From NCBI RefSeq assembly GCF_012184425.1, contig NZ_VTOW01000003.1:721559-785558 (forward strand): DNA of 64,000 nucleotides, given 5' to 3'. Below, in pieces: positions 15,909 through 26,607 of this stretch. Below the pieces are notes generated by a model. That model saw only the letters and a list, made by a program, of their open reading frames with translations. It ran no database searches and was not told where the DNA came from. The number at the start of each line of letters is the position of its first letter. Within the stretch, counting starts at the first letter, position 1. The position numbers were made by a program, and so were the translations under genes. The DNA comes from Candidatus Manganitrophus noduliformans. Lineage in GTDB: Bacteria > Nitrospirota > Nitrospiria > SBBL01 > Manganitrophaceae.

Positions 15909-16685
15909 TTACGACATGGTCGCGCCGCCGCAAATATTGAGCGCCTGTCCGGTCATCGCCTGGGAGGCGTCTGAAGCGAGATAGACGGCCAATTCGGCGA
16001 CTTCGGTCCCTTCGGTGAACCGCTTCATCGGAATCGCCGCCACCGCCTGGCGCCGGACCTCTTCTTCCGACAACCCCGCCGCCTCGGACCACTCTCTTAA
16101 TCCAAGACGCGCCATCTCCGTTTCAACCCATCCCGGACAAAGGGCGTTGACCGTGATGCCGCGGGAGACCACTTCGAGCGCCAAGGCGCGGGTAAAGCCG
16201 ATGATCCCATGTTTCGTGGCGCAGTAGGCGGTATAACCGGCGACGCCGAACCGGCCGAGAACCGAGGAGAGGTTGATGATCCGCCCGTGGGCTTGATCCT
16301 TCATCTCCGGAAGGACCCGCTTCGTGACGTAATAAACGCCGGTTAAATTGGTCTCCAAGATGCGCATCCACCGATCGTCTCCTTCTTGATCGATCGGATT
16401 CTGCCCGGACGTCCCCGCGTTGTTCACCAAGATCGTGATCGGCCCGAACGCCTCGACCGTCTTCGTCACGAATCGATCGACCGACTGTTTGTCGGTCACG
16501 TCGACTTCCCATCCGACAATCGGCCACCCTTTTGCCCGGAGCCCTTCCGCAAAGGTTTTATAATGGTCCGGCCGGCGGGAGCCGATCACCACCCGGGCCC
16601 CTTCTTTCAAGAAAGCCTCGGTGACCGCGGCGCCGATCCCGGTCCCGCCCCCCGTCACCACGGCGACTTTATCTTTAAGGCGCAT
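15909..16685 (-). CDS. SDR family oxidoreductase
   Basis: A classical short-chain dehydrogenase of 258 residues. TGGGTGIG near residue 14 is the nucleotide-binding glycine motif, NNAG the structural motif, and YTAYCATKHG holds the catalytic YxxxK. It resembles 3-oxoacyl-ACP reductases and glucose-dehydrogenase-type enzymes. The substrate is not determined, but the thioesterase neighbour suggests acyl chemistry. I chose ATG 16685 (MRLKDKVAVV) since GGGGAGG lies a few bases upstream; ATG 16709 is further out and lacks such a site. Confidence 0.85.
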   Translation of the reverse strand: MRLKDKVAVVTGGGTGIGAAVTEAFLKEGARVVIGSRRPDHYKTFAEGLRAKGWPIVGWEVDVTDKQSVDRFVTKTVEAFGPITILVNNAGTSGQNPIDQEGDDRWMRILETNLTGVYYVTKRVLPEMKDQAHGRIINLSSVLGRFGVAGYTAYCATKHGIIGFTRALALEVVSRGITVNALCPGWVETEMARLGLREWSEAAGLSEEEVRRQAVAAIPMKRFTEGTEVAELAVYLASDASQAMTGQALNICGGATMS

Positions 16686-16898
16686 CAAATCCTCCCCGCT
16701 GCAGATCAAATAACCGAAATGGTGTAGAGATTATACGAATTCGGTTAATACGGTCATCCTATTTTTGAATGTGATCGACATCCTAATTGTATCTTGCTGA
16801 TTTTAAAAATAAAATATATTATATCCTCTTAAGGAAGACGGCACAGGCATTGCAAAATTTCCACCCGTTATAAAAATCACCCAAACAGGAGGAATAGA

Positions 16899-17165
16899 AT
16901 GAAAAAATTGATTATGTTCTTTGTTGCTGCAATGGTTGCCTTCAGCTTCGCCACAGCCGGCTTTGCCGGCGGAGATCACAAAATCTCCGGCGAGATCACA
17001 AAGGTCGAAGGAGACATGGTCACGATTAAAGATGAAAAAGGCAAAGAGCATATGGTTCACACCGACAAGAGCACCAAAATGTCGGGCGAAGTGAAGCAAG
17101 GGGCGAAAGTCGAAGCGCAAACGACCGAAAAAGGTCACGCCACCATGATTTCGGTAAAGAAATAG
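16899..17165 (+). CDS. Small secreted beta-domain protein
   Basis: The 88-residue precursor has a signal peptide (MKKLIMFFVAAMVAFSFATA, cleavage after GFA) and a mature domain of about 65 residues rich in Lys, Glu and Thr. The mature part has alternating beta-strand pattern (ISGEITKVEGDMVTIKDEKG, HMVHTDKSTKM), like small OB-fold or DUF5666-type periplasmic domains. AGGAGG precedes the ATG. A terminator follows at 17191-17230, so it is a single-gene transcript. The function is unknown. Three His in the mature protein are not arranged as an evident metal site. Confidence 0.75.
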   Translation: MKKLIMFFVAAMVAFSFATAGFAGGDHKISGEITKVEGDMVTIKDEKGKEHMVHTDKSTKMSGEVKQGAKVEAQTTEKGHATMISVKK

Positions 17166-17190
17166 TCTGAACCGGGTCGGCTTTATCTGG

Positions 17191-17230
17191 AACGCCTCTT
17201 CATCTCAGCCCGGTGGAGAGGCGTTTTTTT
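17191..17230 (+). terminator. Terminator after the small secreted protein gene
   Basis: AACGCCTCT (17191-17199) pairs with AGAGGCGTT (17217-17225), followed by T residues to 17230. It overlaps the 3' end of the convergent HAD gene. Confidence 0.85.
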
Positions 17231-17930
17231 CCAGCGCGTCTAAAAGATCGCTCAGGGAAGAGAGGCGCGGGACGGAGCGCTCCTTCGTGTAGCGTCCCGA
17301 ACGATCGAGCAAGAAGACGCGCATTCCAATTTCCCTGGCCCCTTCAATATCGTGATGCGGACTGTCTCCCACATAAACCGATTCTTCAGGTGAAAGGGCC
17401 GCTTTCTTCAAGGCCTTCCTGAAGATTTCCGGAGCGGGTTTGGCGACCCCTTCGAGACTGGAGATCGTCACCGTCCGGAAATAGTGACCGATGCCGAGCG
17501 ATCTGCAGACCTCGCCGATTCGAGAATCAAAGTTGGAGATGATTCCAAGATGATACCCCTCCCGGTGCAGCCGATCGAGGATCTCTTTCGTCTCCGGAAA
17601 TAACGACCACCCCTCCGGCCCCTTGAAAAAAACAAAGAGCTCTTCGAAGAGGGCATCGAACTCCGGGAAGCGAATCTCGTCGAACACTTCACGAACGATC
17701 TTGTACCACCACTCCTTCTCTCGTCTTTTCAGCTCCGGGCCGCTGACGCCCGGGAAGGTCAGCGGCGGACTTTGCTTAAACACCTCCTTGAATCGTTGAT
17801 TCAAAAGCGCCGGATCGACCTCAATGCCATACTTCTTTGCAAATCGACTATATTGAGCGCCGACACTCCCTTTGACTTCGAATAAGGTATCTCCCGCGTC
17901 GAAGAAAACCCCTTTGATTTTAGCCGGCAT
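17205..17930 (-). CDS. HAD family phosphatase (HAD-IA)
   Basis: The 241-residue soluble enzyme carries HAD motif I as FFDAGDTLFE (the nucleophile Asp at about residue 11), motif II SNFD, motif III Lys in VAKPAPEIFRKAL and motif IV VYVGDSPHHDIEGA. An alpha-helical cap lies between motifs I and II. It belongs to the same broad group as phosphoglycolate phosphatases and human HDHD3. The physiological phosphate ester is unknown. It converges with the secreted-protein gene and shares its terminator region. Confidence 0.85.
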   Translation of the reverse strand: MPAKIKGVFFDAGDTLFEVKGSVGAQYSRFAKKYGIEVDPALLNQRFKEVFKQSPPLTFPGVSGPELKRREKEWWYKIVREVFDEIRFPEFDALFEELFVFFKGPEGWSLFPETKEILDRLHREGYHLGIISNFDSRIGEVCRSLGIGHYFRTVTISSLEGVAKPAPEIFRKALKKAALSPEESVYVGDSPHHDIEGAREIGMRVFLLDRSGRYTKERSVPRLSSLSDLLDALEKNASPPG

Positions 17931-17960
17931 GGCCCTCCCATTCTCCAGAGTGTGCGTGAC

Positions 17961-18917
17961 TCACTCGGGTTTCCCTCCCGCTCGCTTCATTTCAAGGCCC
18001 TTCACCAGTCCATAAAGCGCGCGGTGCGTCGGAACCGGAATTCCCCTTTTCTCTCCCCGCCGGATCAGATCGCCGTTGAGATGCTCGATCTCCGTCGGCT
18101 TCCCGTTTTTGAAATCCTCGTACATCGAGGTGTGATACTCGCGGAACTGGTTGGAGGCCGTGATCGTCTCTTCAATGATATTCGTCTTCAACGCGATCCC
18201 TTCGGCCGCCGCGACCGCGATGATCTCGATGATTCCCTGCCGGACGATTTCAAGGAGCGGCGCCGAATCGAGAATCAACGAAATGGGATGATCGAGGATG
18301 ACGGAAAGAGGATTAAACGTCGCGTTCCAGCAGAGTTTCTCCCATTTGGCTTTCATGATCTGGCCGGTCAGGTAAGCGGTGATCCCGGCATTTGAAAGAA
18401 GCTGATGAATTTGCGCGGCGCGATCGCTCTTCTCTCCCGAAAGCGCTCCGAGGGAGATGATTCCTCTTCGATAATGCTCGATCAGACCGGGCGCCGCCAA
18501 CCGCGAGGTGATATAGGCGACCCCGGCGACCAGGCAATCTCTTTTGAAGTAGGAAAGAATTCTTTCTTCGGAGTCGACGCCGTTCTGAAGGGTGAGAAGG
18601 GTTGCTCCCCTCTCCACCAGCGGGGCGATTTCCTCTAGGAGAGACGGAATGTCATACGCTTTGACCGCGAGGATGATCAGATCGACCGAGTCGATTTGAG
18701 AGACGCTTTGAATCAGCGGCGGATGAACCGTAAAGTCGCCATTGACACTCTTGATCTGAAGTCCGTCCCCCGCGATCGCCCGGTAGCTCTTCGGACGGAC
18801 CAGAAAAGTGACATCGATTCCCGATCTGCAAAGGAGGGCGCCGAAATAACCGCCGACGGCGCCCGCTCCGATCACGAGCACTTTCTTCAATTGTTTTTGC
18901 GGATTGTCTATCGACAT
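17961..18917 (-). CDS. panE: 2-dehydropantoate 2-reductase family protein
   Basis: A 318-residue NADPH-dependent reductase with the Rossmann motif GAGAVGGYFGALLCRSG at about residues 17-33 and the catalytic Lys region GQIMKAKWEKLCWNATFNPLS. Family members reduce ketopantoate to pantoate in coenzyme A synthesis, though paralogues use other 2-keto acids. The length suits the family. It lies 30 bases upstream of the HAD phosphatase on the same strand, so the two may be co-expressed. The assignment as true PanE is likely but not proved. Confidence 0.8.
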   Translation of the reverse strand: MSIDNPQKQLKKVLVIGAGAVGGYFGALLCRSGIDVTFLVRPKSYRAIAGDGLQIKSVNGDFTVHPPLIQSVSQIDSVDLIILAVKAYDIPSLLEEIAPLVERGATLLTLQNGVDSEERILSYFKRDCLVAGVAYITSRLAAPGLIEHYRRGIISLGALSGEKSDRAAQIHQLLSNAGITAYLTGQIMKAKWEKLCWNATFNPLSVILDHPISLILDSAPLLEIVRQGIIEIIAVAAAEGIALKTNIIEETITASNQFREYHTSMYEDFKNGKPTEIEHLNGDLIRRGEKRGIPVPTHRALYGLVKGLEMKRAGGKPE

Positions 18918-18939
18918 CGACTCCAGAAAATGATCTCAC

Positions 18940-19281
18940 CTAAACGAGAAGGTACTGATCAATGCGACGGATCAGTTCATCATACTCTAATTTTTCGTCG
19001 GCCGTATGGACCAAAACACCGTTCTTATAGAAATGAGAGGTCGGAAAGGTCTCGAAGGAGTATTGTTTTTTAATTTCGCGACAGGCCCCGGGAACATGCA
19101 TCTGCGCTTTTCCGAACTTTACGGACCCCCCATATTTCTCCGCCGCTTGTTTGAGAATCGGATCAAACTCATTGCACGGAACACAGGAGGCGATTCCAAA
19201 AACAACCACCGCGGCGGGAACGGCCAGGTAGGAGGGATAGTTTTCGTCATCGACCCTCGGGATCTCAATTGAATCACCCAT
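18940..19281 (-). CDS. Thioredoxin-fold protein
   Basis: The product of 113 residues has a thioredoxin fold with the active-site pair in ASCVPCNEFDPIL and the cis-proline region as TFPTSHFYKNG. The CVPC dipeptide differs from the CGPC of housekeeping thioredoxin, so its redox potential and partners may differ. No signal peptide is seen, so it should be cytoplasmic. I prefer ATG 19281 because GAAGAG precedes it; an upstream ATG at 19305 adds eight mostly charged residues without a site. It lies near a peroxiredoxin gene, which may be its partner, although a terminator separates them. Confidence 0.8.
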   Translation of the reverse strand: MGDSIEIPRVDDENYPSYLAVPAAVVVFGIASCVPCNEFDPILKQAAEKYGGSVKFGKAQMHVPGACREIKKQYSFETFPTSHFYKNGVLVHTADEKLEYDELIRRIDQYLLV

Positions 19282-19305
19282 TTCTCTTCTTCTCTCTTCT
19301 TCCAT

Positions 19306-19337
19306 ATAAAAATGGCCGGAAGGGGTCCCCTTCCGGC
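19306..19337 (-). terminator. Terminator of the peroxiredoxin gene
   Basis: A near-perfect palindrome GGCCGGAAGGGG/CCCCTTCCGGCC (19314-19337) is followed on the minus strand by ATTTTTATA. It separates peroxiredoxin from the thioredoxin-like gene. Confidence 0.8.
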
Positions 19338-19352
19338 CGGGAGTTGAACCGC

Positions 19353-19820
19353 TTATCCGTTCTTCACTGTTTCGAGGGCCTTCAAGATGTCGTTATTGTC
19401 TCTGGCCGTTAAGATCTCCTGGACCTTCTTGTAGCGGACTTTCCCGTTTTTATCGACGATGACCGTCGCCCGTTTTCCGATATTGGCGTCTTCCAGGTAG
19501 AGCCCGTAATTTTTCACCGCATCGCGCTTCATATCGGAGAGGAGCCGATGCTTCAGACCGAGCGCGTCGGCCCACGCCTTGTGCGACCAGGTGGAGTCGA
19601 TGCTGATCCCGAAGACTTCCGTATCGGTGTCCTGAAACTTGGGAAGATCGTTCGTAAAGCATTTATTCTCATTGGTGCAGACGGGGCTCCAGTCCAACGG
19701 ATAAAACGCGAGGACGACATTTTTCTTGCCGCGAAAATCGCTGAGCTTCACTTCTTTTTGATCTTGGTCTTTCAAAATAAAATCGGGGGCTTCGTCACCC
19801 ACCTCAATTTCTTTCGCCAT
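19353..19820 (-). CDS. Peroxiredoxin (AhpC/TSA family)
   Basis: A thiol peroxidase of 155 residues that reduces hydroperoxides. The peroxidatic Cys is in the motif DWSPVCTNE (about residue 49), where the usual T-x-x-C-T is seen as SPVCT. A second Cys five residues later (NKCF) and none at the C-terminus suggest an atypical or 1-Cys mechanism, like BCP or archaeal types. The start ATG has a purine-rich site (GGAGAAAATTC) upstream. It is a single transcription unit on the minus strand between terminator 19306-19337 and a GC-rich hairpin. Confidence 0.88.
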   Translation of the reverse strand: MAKEIEVGDEAPDFILKDQDQKEVKLSDFRGKKNVVLAFYPLDWSPVCTNENKCFTNDLPKFQDTDTEVFGISIDSTWSHKAWADALGLKHRLLSDMKRDAVKNYGLYLEDANIGKRATVIVDKNGKVRYKKVQEILTARDNNDILKALETVKNG

Positions 19821-19914
19821 GAATTTTCTCCTCTATTCGAATGGATGATGATTGAGCAGACGCTATCTTTAACACAGCGATTGGAAGGGTGTCAACCGGA
19901 TTATCAGGAAAAGG

Positions 19915-19994
19915 ACAGGGGCCTGGGGCCGGGGACCGGCGAAATGAATTCAAAATTTTTTATCCACCCCTGGCCCCCGACACCCGGCCCCTGT
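19915..19994. repeat. Long imperfect inverted repeat between fbp and the peroxiredoxin gene
   Basis: ACAGGGGCC (19915-19923) and GGCCCCTGT (19986-19994) with further complementary GC blocks enclose an AT-rich centre. It may end the fbp transcript, but the T tract (TTTT at 19994-19997) is on the plus strand. Confidence 0.5.
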
Positions 19995-20003
19995 TTTAAG
20001 ATC

Positions 20004-20987
20004 TTATTGTCCTCGGAGGGAAGCTTCGGCCTGTTTGACATCTTCCGCGCTTCCGATGATCAGGGGGACCTTTTGATGAAGCTTTTCAGGTTTGATATCG
20101 AGGATCGGATGATTCCCGGTCGTCGCCTTCCCTTGGGCCTGTTCGATGATAAAGGCGAGCGGGGCCGCCTCATAGAGCAGTCGAAGTTTGCCTTGCGGGT
20201 TTTTGCTGTCGCCGGGGTAGAGGAAAATCCCTCCCTTGAGAAGGTTTCTGTGAAAATCGGCCACAAGGGAGCCGACATACCGCGCGGTGGCGCCCGTTTT
20301 TTTCATCCCTTCGATATACCGCTTGATCCCGTCGCTCCAGAGGTTGGCGTTTCCTTCGTTGATGCTGAAGATATTTCCTTTCGGTGGAATCCGGAGGTTT
20401 TCATGGGAGAGAAGAAACTCTCCGATGCTCGGATCGAGGGTAAATCCGTGAACGCCGAAACCGGTGCTGTAGACCATCATCGTCGAGGAGCCGTAGATGA
20501 TGTAGCCGGCGCCGATCTGATCGCGTCCCGGCTGGAGAAAGTCTTCCATCGTCGCTTCCGGGCCGGTGCTTTTTCTCCGGTGGATGGAGAAGATCGAGCC
20601 GATGCTGATGTTGACGTCGATATTCGATGAGCCGTCGAGCGGATCGACCAAAAGAACATATTTCCCTTTGGGATAGGTGTCCGGAACCTGGTAGATCCCC
20701 TCCAGCTCTTCGGAGGCGATGCCGATGAGATGGCCGGTGTGGCAGAGCATCTTGATGAAGGTTTCATTGGCGAAGTCGTCCAGCTTCTGGACCCGCTCGC
20801 CGTGTATATTCTGCCTCCCCTTGTAACCAAGGAGGTCGATCAGTCCGGCCTGGTTCACCTCCCGCGAAATGATCTTGGCCGCGGTGGCGATTTCCGCCAG
20901 AAGGCCGGTGAAATCTCCCGTCGCTTTCGGATAATGTTTTCGTTGCTGTTCGATCAGAAATCGGGTGAGGGTGGTCCCCAGCTCCAT
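20004..20987 (-). CDS. fbp: Fructose-1,6-bisphosphatase class I
   Basis: The 327-residue enzyme hydrolyses fructose-1,6-bisphosphate to fructose-6-phosphate in gluconeogenesis and in any reductive pentose cycle. The metal and substrate motif DPLDGSSNIDVNISIGSIF is at about residues 117-135, and the C-terminal ILDIKPEKLHQKVPLIIGS matches the class I family. Length is normal. For an autotroph this enzyme supplies hexose from fixed carbon. It is followed after 183 bases by peroxiredoxin and preceded closely by thrB on the same strand. Confidence 0.95.
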   Translation of the reverse strand: MELGTTLTRFLIEQQRKHYPKATGDFTGLLAEIATAAKIISREVNQAGLIDLLGYKGRQNIHGERVQKLDDFANETFIKMLCHTGHLIGIASEELEGIYQVPDTYPKGKYVLLVDPLDGSSNIDVNISIGSIFSIHRRKSTGPEATMEDFLQPGRDQIGAGYIIYGSSTMMVYSTGFGVHGFTLDPSIGEFLLSHENLRIPPKGNIFSINEGNANLWSDGIKRYIEGMKKTGATARYVGSLVADFHRNLLKGGIFLYPGDSKNPQGKLRLLYEAAPLAFIIEQAQGKATTGNHPILDIKPEKLHQKVPLIIGSAEDVKQAEASLRGQ

Positions 20988-21019
20988 CGCGCGCTCCTAT
21001 TCTGAGTAGTAAAAATAAT

Positions 21020-21943
21020 TTACTTGATCATCCGTGCACCCAGACGGTCCATCCGGGTGATCCGAATTTCTGAAACTACCTGGTGCCCTTGAAACGCTTT
21101 TTCCATTGCCCTTCCGATCTTTTCGGCCCGCTTCGGATCGTCGGTGACCGCAAAGATCGAGGCCCCGGCGCCGGAAATCGAACAGCCGAGCGCTCCCGCC
21201 GAAAGGGCCCCCTTCTTCACATCTTCGAACCCTTTGATAAGGGGCGCCCGGGCCGCCTCGGCGACGCGATCCTGAATCGACCGGCCGAAACGCGCGGCGT
21301 CTTTCTTGGCGACCGCCCATGCAATCATCGAGGCGTAGGCCATGTTCGAGATGAAGTGCTCCATCGGAATCATTCCCGGAAGAACGCGCCGGGATTCCTT
21401 CGTCAGAAGCGGAAAATCGGGGATGGCGACGACGATGATCGCTTTTTCAATCCGTCCCAGCGAAACCACCTCCTTCGTGAAGGGGTTATTCCAGGTCACC
21501 CCTCCCATCATCGAGGGGCCGATATTATCGAGGAAAAAACCGCGGCTCACCTGAGATTCCGCCACCGCCGCCAGGGGAACCAGATCCGCCTTCGATAATT
21601 TCTCTCCGAAGAGAAGGTTGACCGCATAGGCCGCCGCAACGGCGCTGGCCGCGCTGCTTCCAAGGCCGGTTCCGGGAACCCCCTTATGGAGGGTCAGACT
21701 GACCCCCTCCCTGCAGACGAGGTGATCCAGAACCGCTTGAGCGGAGATCCCCGCGGTGTTTTCCTCGGCCTTGTATGACAGCCGGCCCCGATCTCCGGTG
21801 ATCTCGGTGATGGAGACGCCCGGCTCGGGCCGGCGGACCGCCGCCACCGTATCCCCCATTCCGGCGAGGGCCATTCCCAGCACATCAAATCCCGGCCCGA
21901 TATTTCCGACGGAGGCGGGGGCGAACACACGAACCGATTTCAT
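21020..21943 (-). CDS. thrB: Homoserine kinase
   Basis: A GHMP kinase of 307 residues phosphorylating homoserine with ATP on the path to threonine. The nucleotide motif is GTGLGSSAASAVAAAYAVN, and the N-terminal VRVFAPASVGNIGPGFDVLG is the usual ThrB opening. The C-terminal motif GCSISGAGASIFAVTDDP is also present. The coding region ends 32 bases before fbp. No other threonine genes are adjacent. Confidence 0.93.
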   Translation of the reverse strand: MKSVRVFAPASVGNIGPGFDVLGMALAGMGDTVAAVRRPEPGVSITEITGDRGRLSYKAEENTAGISAQAVLDHLVCREGVSLTLHKGVPGTGLGSSAASAVAAAYAVNLLFGEKLSKADLVPLAAVAESQVSRGFFLDNIGPSMMGGVTWNNPFTKEVVSLGRIEKAIIVVAIPDFPLLTKESRRVLPGMIPMEHFISNMAYASMIAWAVAKKDAARFGRSIQDRVAEAARAPLIKGFEDVKKGALSAGALGCSISGAGASIFAVTDDPKRAEKIGRAMEKAFQGHQVVSEIRITRMDRLGARMIK

Positions 21944-21983
21944 TCGGAACTCCTCTTGAAGATAATGGATTGTCGTGCTTGAA

Positions 21984-22997
21984 TCAATATTGATTAATGA
22001 TGTTGATCATCTGGCGCAGGCGGCCGAAATCTCTTCGATTGAAATGAAACACGATACGGGGAAGCGGAAGGAACTTCGGTTCGTTCGCCTCATCGGCCAG
22101 CGCTTTGGTCTCTTCGAATTTTCCGCCGACGAGAATATCGGAGAAAGAGGCGTTGAGATGATCGAGCATTTTCAGATCGACCGGATGGTTGAGCCGAATC
22201 ACCAGTTGGTCGCGAACGAACCGGAGGGAATGATAGTTTTTGTAAAACTTCACCACCTCTTCCACGGCATGATCGACATTATCGGTCACTTTAAATAGAT
22301 TGAGATCCTCCTCCGAAATGAGCCCCCGGGAGAGAAGCTCGTCTTCTACGTAGGCGCGCCATGCCTTCCAATAGGTTCCGCCGGGGGAATCGACGAAGAC
22401 CACCGGCAGCGGGTTGGTCTTTCCGGTTTGCAAAAGGGTGAGCGCTTCGAATCCCTCGTCATGCGTCCCGAACCCTCCCGGAAAAAGGGCGATGGCGCTT
22501 GCTTCTTTGATAAAGAAGAGCTTCCGCGTGAAGAAATATTTGAAGGTCATCAGCTTGGGGTCGTTTTCGATGAATTCATTGGCAGCCTGCTCAAAAGGCA
22601 GGAGGATGTTCATCCCAAAGCTGTTGCCCCGGCCCGCCCCTCCCTGGACCGCCCGCATGATCCCCTCGCCTGCCCCGGTGATCACCATGAATCCGGCCGC
22701 CGCAATTTTACGCGCAAACTCCTCGGCGTACGCATAGATCGGCTCGGTCGCGCGGGTCCGGGCCGAACCGAAAACACTGATCTTTCGCCGGTCCTTATAA
22801 GGGGCATACAGCTTGAAGGCATACCGCATCTCCTTTAAGGCGGCATGGATGATTTTAAGATCCCCCCGGGTGGCATGGTTTTTTGAGAGGGTGAGGGCGG
22901 TGATAATGATCTCCCGGACCAAATCTTCATTTTCCGAAGGACCGGAGACAAGTTCGATGAGTTCGGCGATTCGTGCTTGAAGCTCCTTTGCGTCCAT
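21984..22997 (-). CDS. LOG-family Rossmann protein (putative nucleotide-binding or cytokinin-riboside phosphoribohydrolase-like)
   Basis: The 337-residue product has the LOG/TIGR00730 nucleotide-binding fold: ISVFGSARTRATEPIYAYA, GAGEGIMRAVQGGA and the conserved PGGFGTHDEGFEALTLLQTG. Bacterial members remove the base from nucleoside monophosphates. The protein is longer than plant LOG enzymes (about 210 residues), with extra N- and C-terminal helices as in the larger bacterial type. It sits 40 bases upstream of thrB. The precise substrate is not evident. Confidence 0.85.
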   Translation of the reverse strand: MDAKELQARIAELIELVSGPSENEDLVREIIITALTLSKNHATRGDLKIIHAALKEMRYAFKLYAPYKDRRKISVFGSARTRATEPIYAYAEEFARKIAAAGFMVITGAGEGIMRAVQGGAGRGNSFGMNILLPFEQAANEFIENDPKLMTFKYFFTRKLFFIKEASAIALFPGGFGTHDEGFEALTLLQTGKTNPLPVVFVDSPGGTYWKAWRAYVEDELLSRGLISEEDLNLFKVTDNVDHAVEEVVKFYKNYHSLRFVRDQLVIRLNHPVDLKMLDHLNASFSDILVGGKFEETKALADEANEPKFLPLPRIVFHFNRRDFGRLRQMINIINQY

Positions 22998-23165
22998 CTA
23001 TTTCCTTCTTCCCAATCAATAAGTCCATTTGTATGAATCATAAATAGTATGAATCATAAACTGCATTGATATTATTTCCGAATAAGGTTCTACTGTCAAT
23101 ATAAATTCCCCTTTTCGGCTTCCGCGAGACGGCAACATTGACTCGGTCGGCTTCATTTTCTTACG

Positions 23166-23780
23166 ATGGATCATATGGATATCAAAGAGCGTCGAAAAGC
23201 GCTGGAGCAACTCAACCGGGAGATTCGAACGACCGAGCACTGTCCCCTTTGCCCTTACCGGACGAGTGCGGTTCCGGGAGAAGGCCCGATCGATGCGCGC
23301 CTCTTCATGATCGGAGAAGCCCCCGGCGCGGAAGAAGATAAAATCGGGCGGCCCTTTGTCGGAAGGGCAGGGATGTTTCTCGACAAAGCGCTGGCCGAAG
23401 CCGGACTCGACCGGGAGAAAATTTTTATCACCAATGCCGTCAAATGCCGGCCCCCGCAAAATCGAAAACCGAAAACCGATGAACTGCTGGCCTGCCGCCC
23501 TTTTCTTGACCGCCAACTCGAGCTGGTTCAGCCCGAATGGATCTGTACGTTGGGAGCCGTCGCAACCGGTCTCTTCTTAAAGGAATCCCTCACAAAAATT
23601 CATGGAAAGCTTTATCCGGTCGACCACAACGGCAGGAAATACCAACTCTTTCCAACGTATCATCCTGCGGCCGTATTTAGGGTTCCGGTTTTGGGGGAGG
23701 AGATTCGGAAAGACTTCAAGCAATTGAGGGAACGGATGGTTAAATCCGCGCCTCATTCCGGGAAAGGGCCGCCTCAATGA
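23166..23780 (+). CDS. Uracil-DNA glycosylase, family 4 type
   Basis: The 204-residue DNA-repair enzyme removes uracil from DNA. It has GEAPGAEEDKIGRPFVGRAG (motif A), TYHPAAVFR (motif B with the conserved His) and four cysteines that can bind a 4Fe-4S cluster: HCPLCPYR at the N-terminus, NAVKCRPP and ELLACRPF. This is the pattern of family 4 thermophile-type enzymes. It starts at ATG 23166 with ATG 23175 as an alternative. Its 3' end overlaps the convergent response regulator gene by 41 bases. Confidence 0.9.
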   Translation: MDHMDIKERRKALEQLNREIRTTEHCPLCPYRTSAVPGEGPIDARLFMIGEAPGAEEDKIGRPFVGRAGMFLDKALAEAGLDREKIFITNAVKCRPPQNRKPKTDELLACRPFLDRQLELVQPEWICTLGAVATGLFLKESLTKIHGKLYPVDHNGRKYQLFPTYHPAAVFRVPVLGEEIRKDFKQLRERMVKSAPHSGKGPPQ

Positions 23781-24159
23781 CCGATTCAAGCTCGGACAAT
23801 CGAAAAGGTTTATTCAAGAAATAGTCGACCCTTTTCGCCTCGATGTCGCTGGTTGCATCGATATAGGAAGCGCTCGTTAAAATGACGGGGAGCTGATGGG
23901 AAGAAGCCTTGATTCTTTCCGCCACTTCCAGACCCGACATGTGGGGCATGATGTAATCGACCAAAACAGCCCGGATATCTTTCTCGCGGCAGAGGGCCAA
24001 GCCTTCGTCCCCTCCCTCCGCCAAGAGGGGGGTATATCCCATACAGGTCAATGCTTCACCGATAAAATCGAGTGTCGACTCATGATCATCAATCACCAGG
24101 ATCTTCCCTCTTGTCAGCGATCTCGATTTTGTATTCATTGGTTTACATTGGCTGGCCAT
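23740..24159 (-). CDS. Single-domain response regulator
   Basis: A CheY-like receiver of 139 residues with no output domain. The acidic pair is in ILVIDDHES, the phosphoacceptor Asp in VLVDYIMPHMSG and the Lys in NKPFRLSELE. The start at ATG 24159 is supported by GGGGAGG eight bases upstream; the open frame extends further but without support. No partner kinase is adjacent. The 3' end overlaps the uracil-DNA glycosylase gene on the other strand. Confidence 0.88.
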   Translation of the reverse strand: MASQCKPMNTKSRSLTRGKILVIDDHESTLDFIGEALTCMGYTPLLAEGGDEGLALCREKDIRAVLVDYIMPHMSGLEVAERIKASSHQLPVILTSASYIDATSDIEAKRVDYFLNKPFRLSELESVIEAALSRNEARI

Positions 24160-24418
24160 GGTTCTTACCTCCCCGTTGCCGGAGGTAATGAGCATAAAGC
24201 ATGCCTGTCGCCGGAATGAACGGTTGCTTTCTAACTGGTTGATTTTAGGGGTGTATAAAAAAATGAGAGGGTGAACAGTCTTATTTTTTCGCCAATTCAC
24301 GCCAAGCGGTATGTAAATGATTACCCAGCCATCCGGATTGATCTACAGGGATTAACGGATCACCCTGGATAAAATAAAATTGACTCCACCGAGCGGCCTA
24401 TGCCATAATCCGAAACAA

Positions 24419-24505
24419 ATCCAGGGGTGCCGCCACGGCTGAGAGTCTCGACAACGTCGGGACAACCCTTTGAACCTGATCTGGGTAATGCCAGCGAAGG
24501 GAATT
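24419..24505 (+). promoter_or_regulatory. TPP riboswitch (THI element)
   Basis: The conserved segments are all present: CAGGGGTGC (24422-24430), GGCTGAGAG (24437-24445), CCCTTTGAACCTGATCTGGG (24466-24485) and TAATGCCAGCGAAGGGAA (24486-24503). It precedes thiC by about 100 bases, followed by a terminator, so thiamine pyrophosphate should cause premature termination. Confidence 0.97.
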
Positions 24506-24524
24506 CAATCGATATCATGGCGGG

Positions 24525-24554
24525 GCCGCACCCATTTGGGTGGCGGCTTTTTTT
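24525..24554 (+). terminator. Riboswitch expression-platform terminator
   Basis: GCCGCACCC (24525-24533) pairs with GGGTGGCGGC (24538-24547), followed by seven T. It stands between the TPP aptamer and thiC. Confidence 0.92.
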
Positions 24555-24586
24555 GTTTCGGGCAGATGATAACCTTCTTACCTTAG

Positions 24587-26506
<1,920 letters not shown>

Positions 26507-26607
26507 CGATAACCGTGATTCGTGATTCGTTAACCGTGAACCAAGAACGGCTCCTTTCTTTCAGATTAACGTTTAACGAATAACGGGAATAACAGAGGGA
26601 AGTCGCT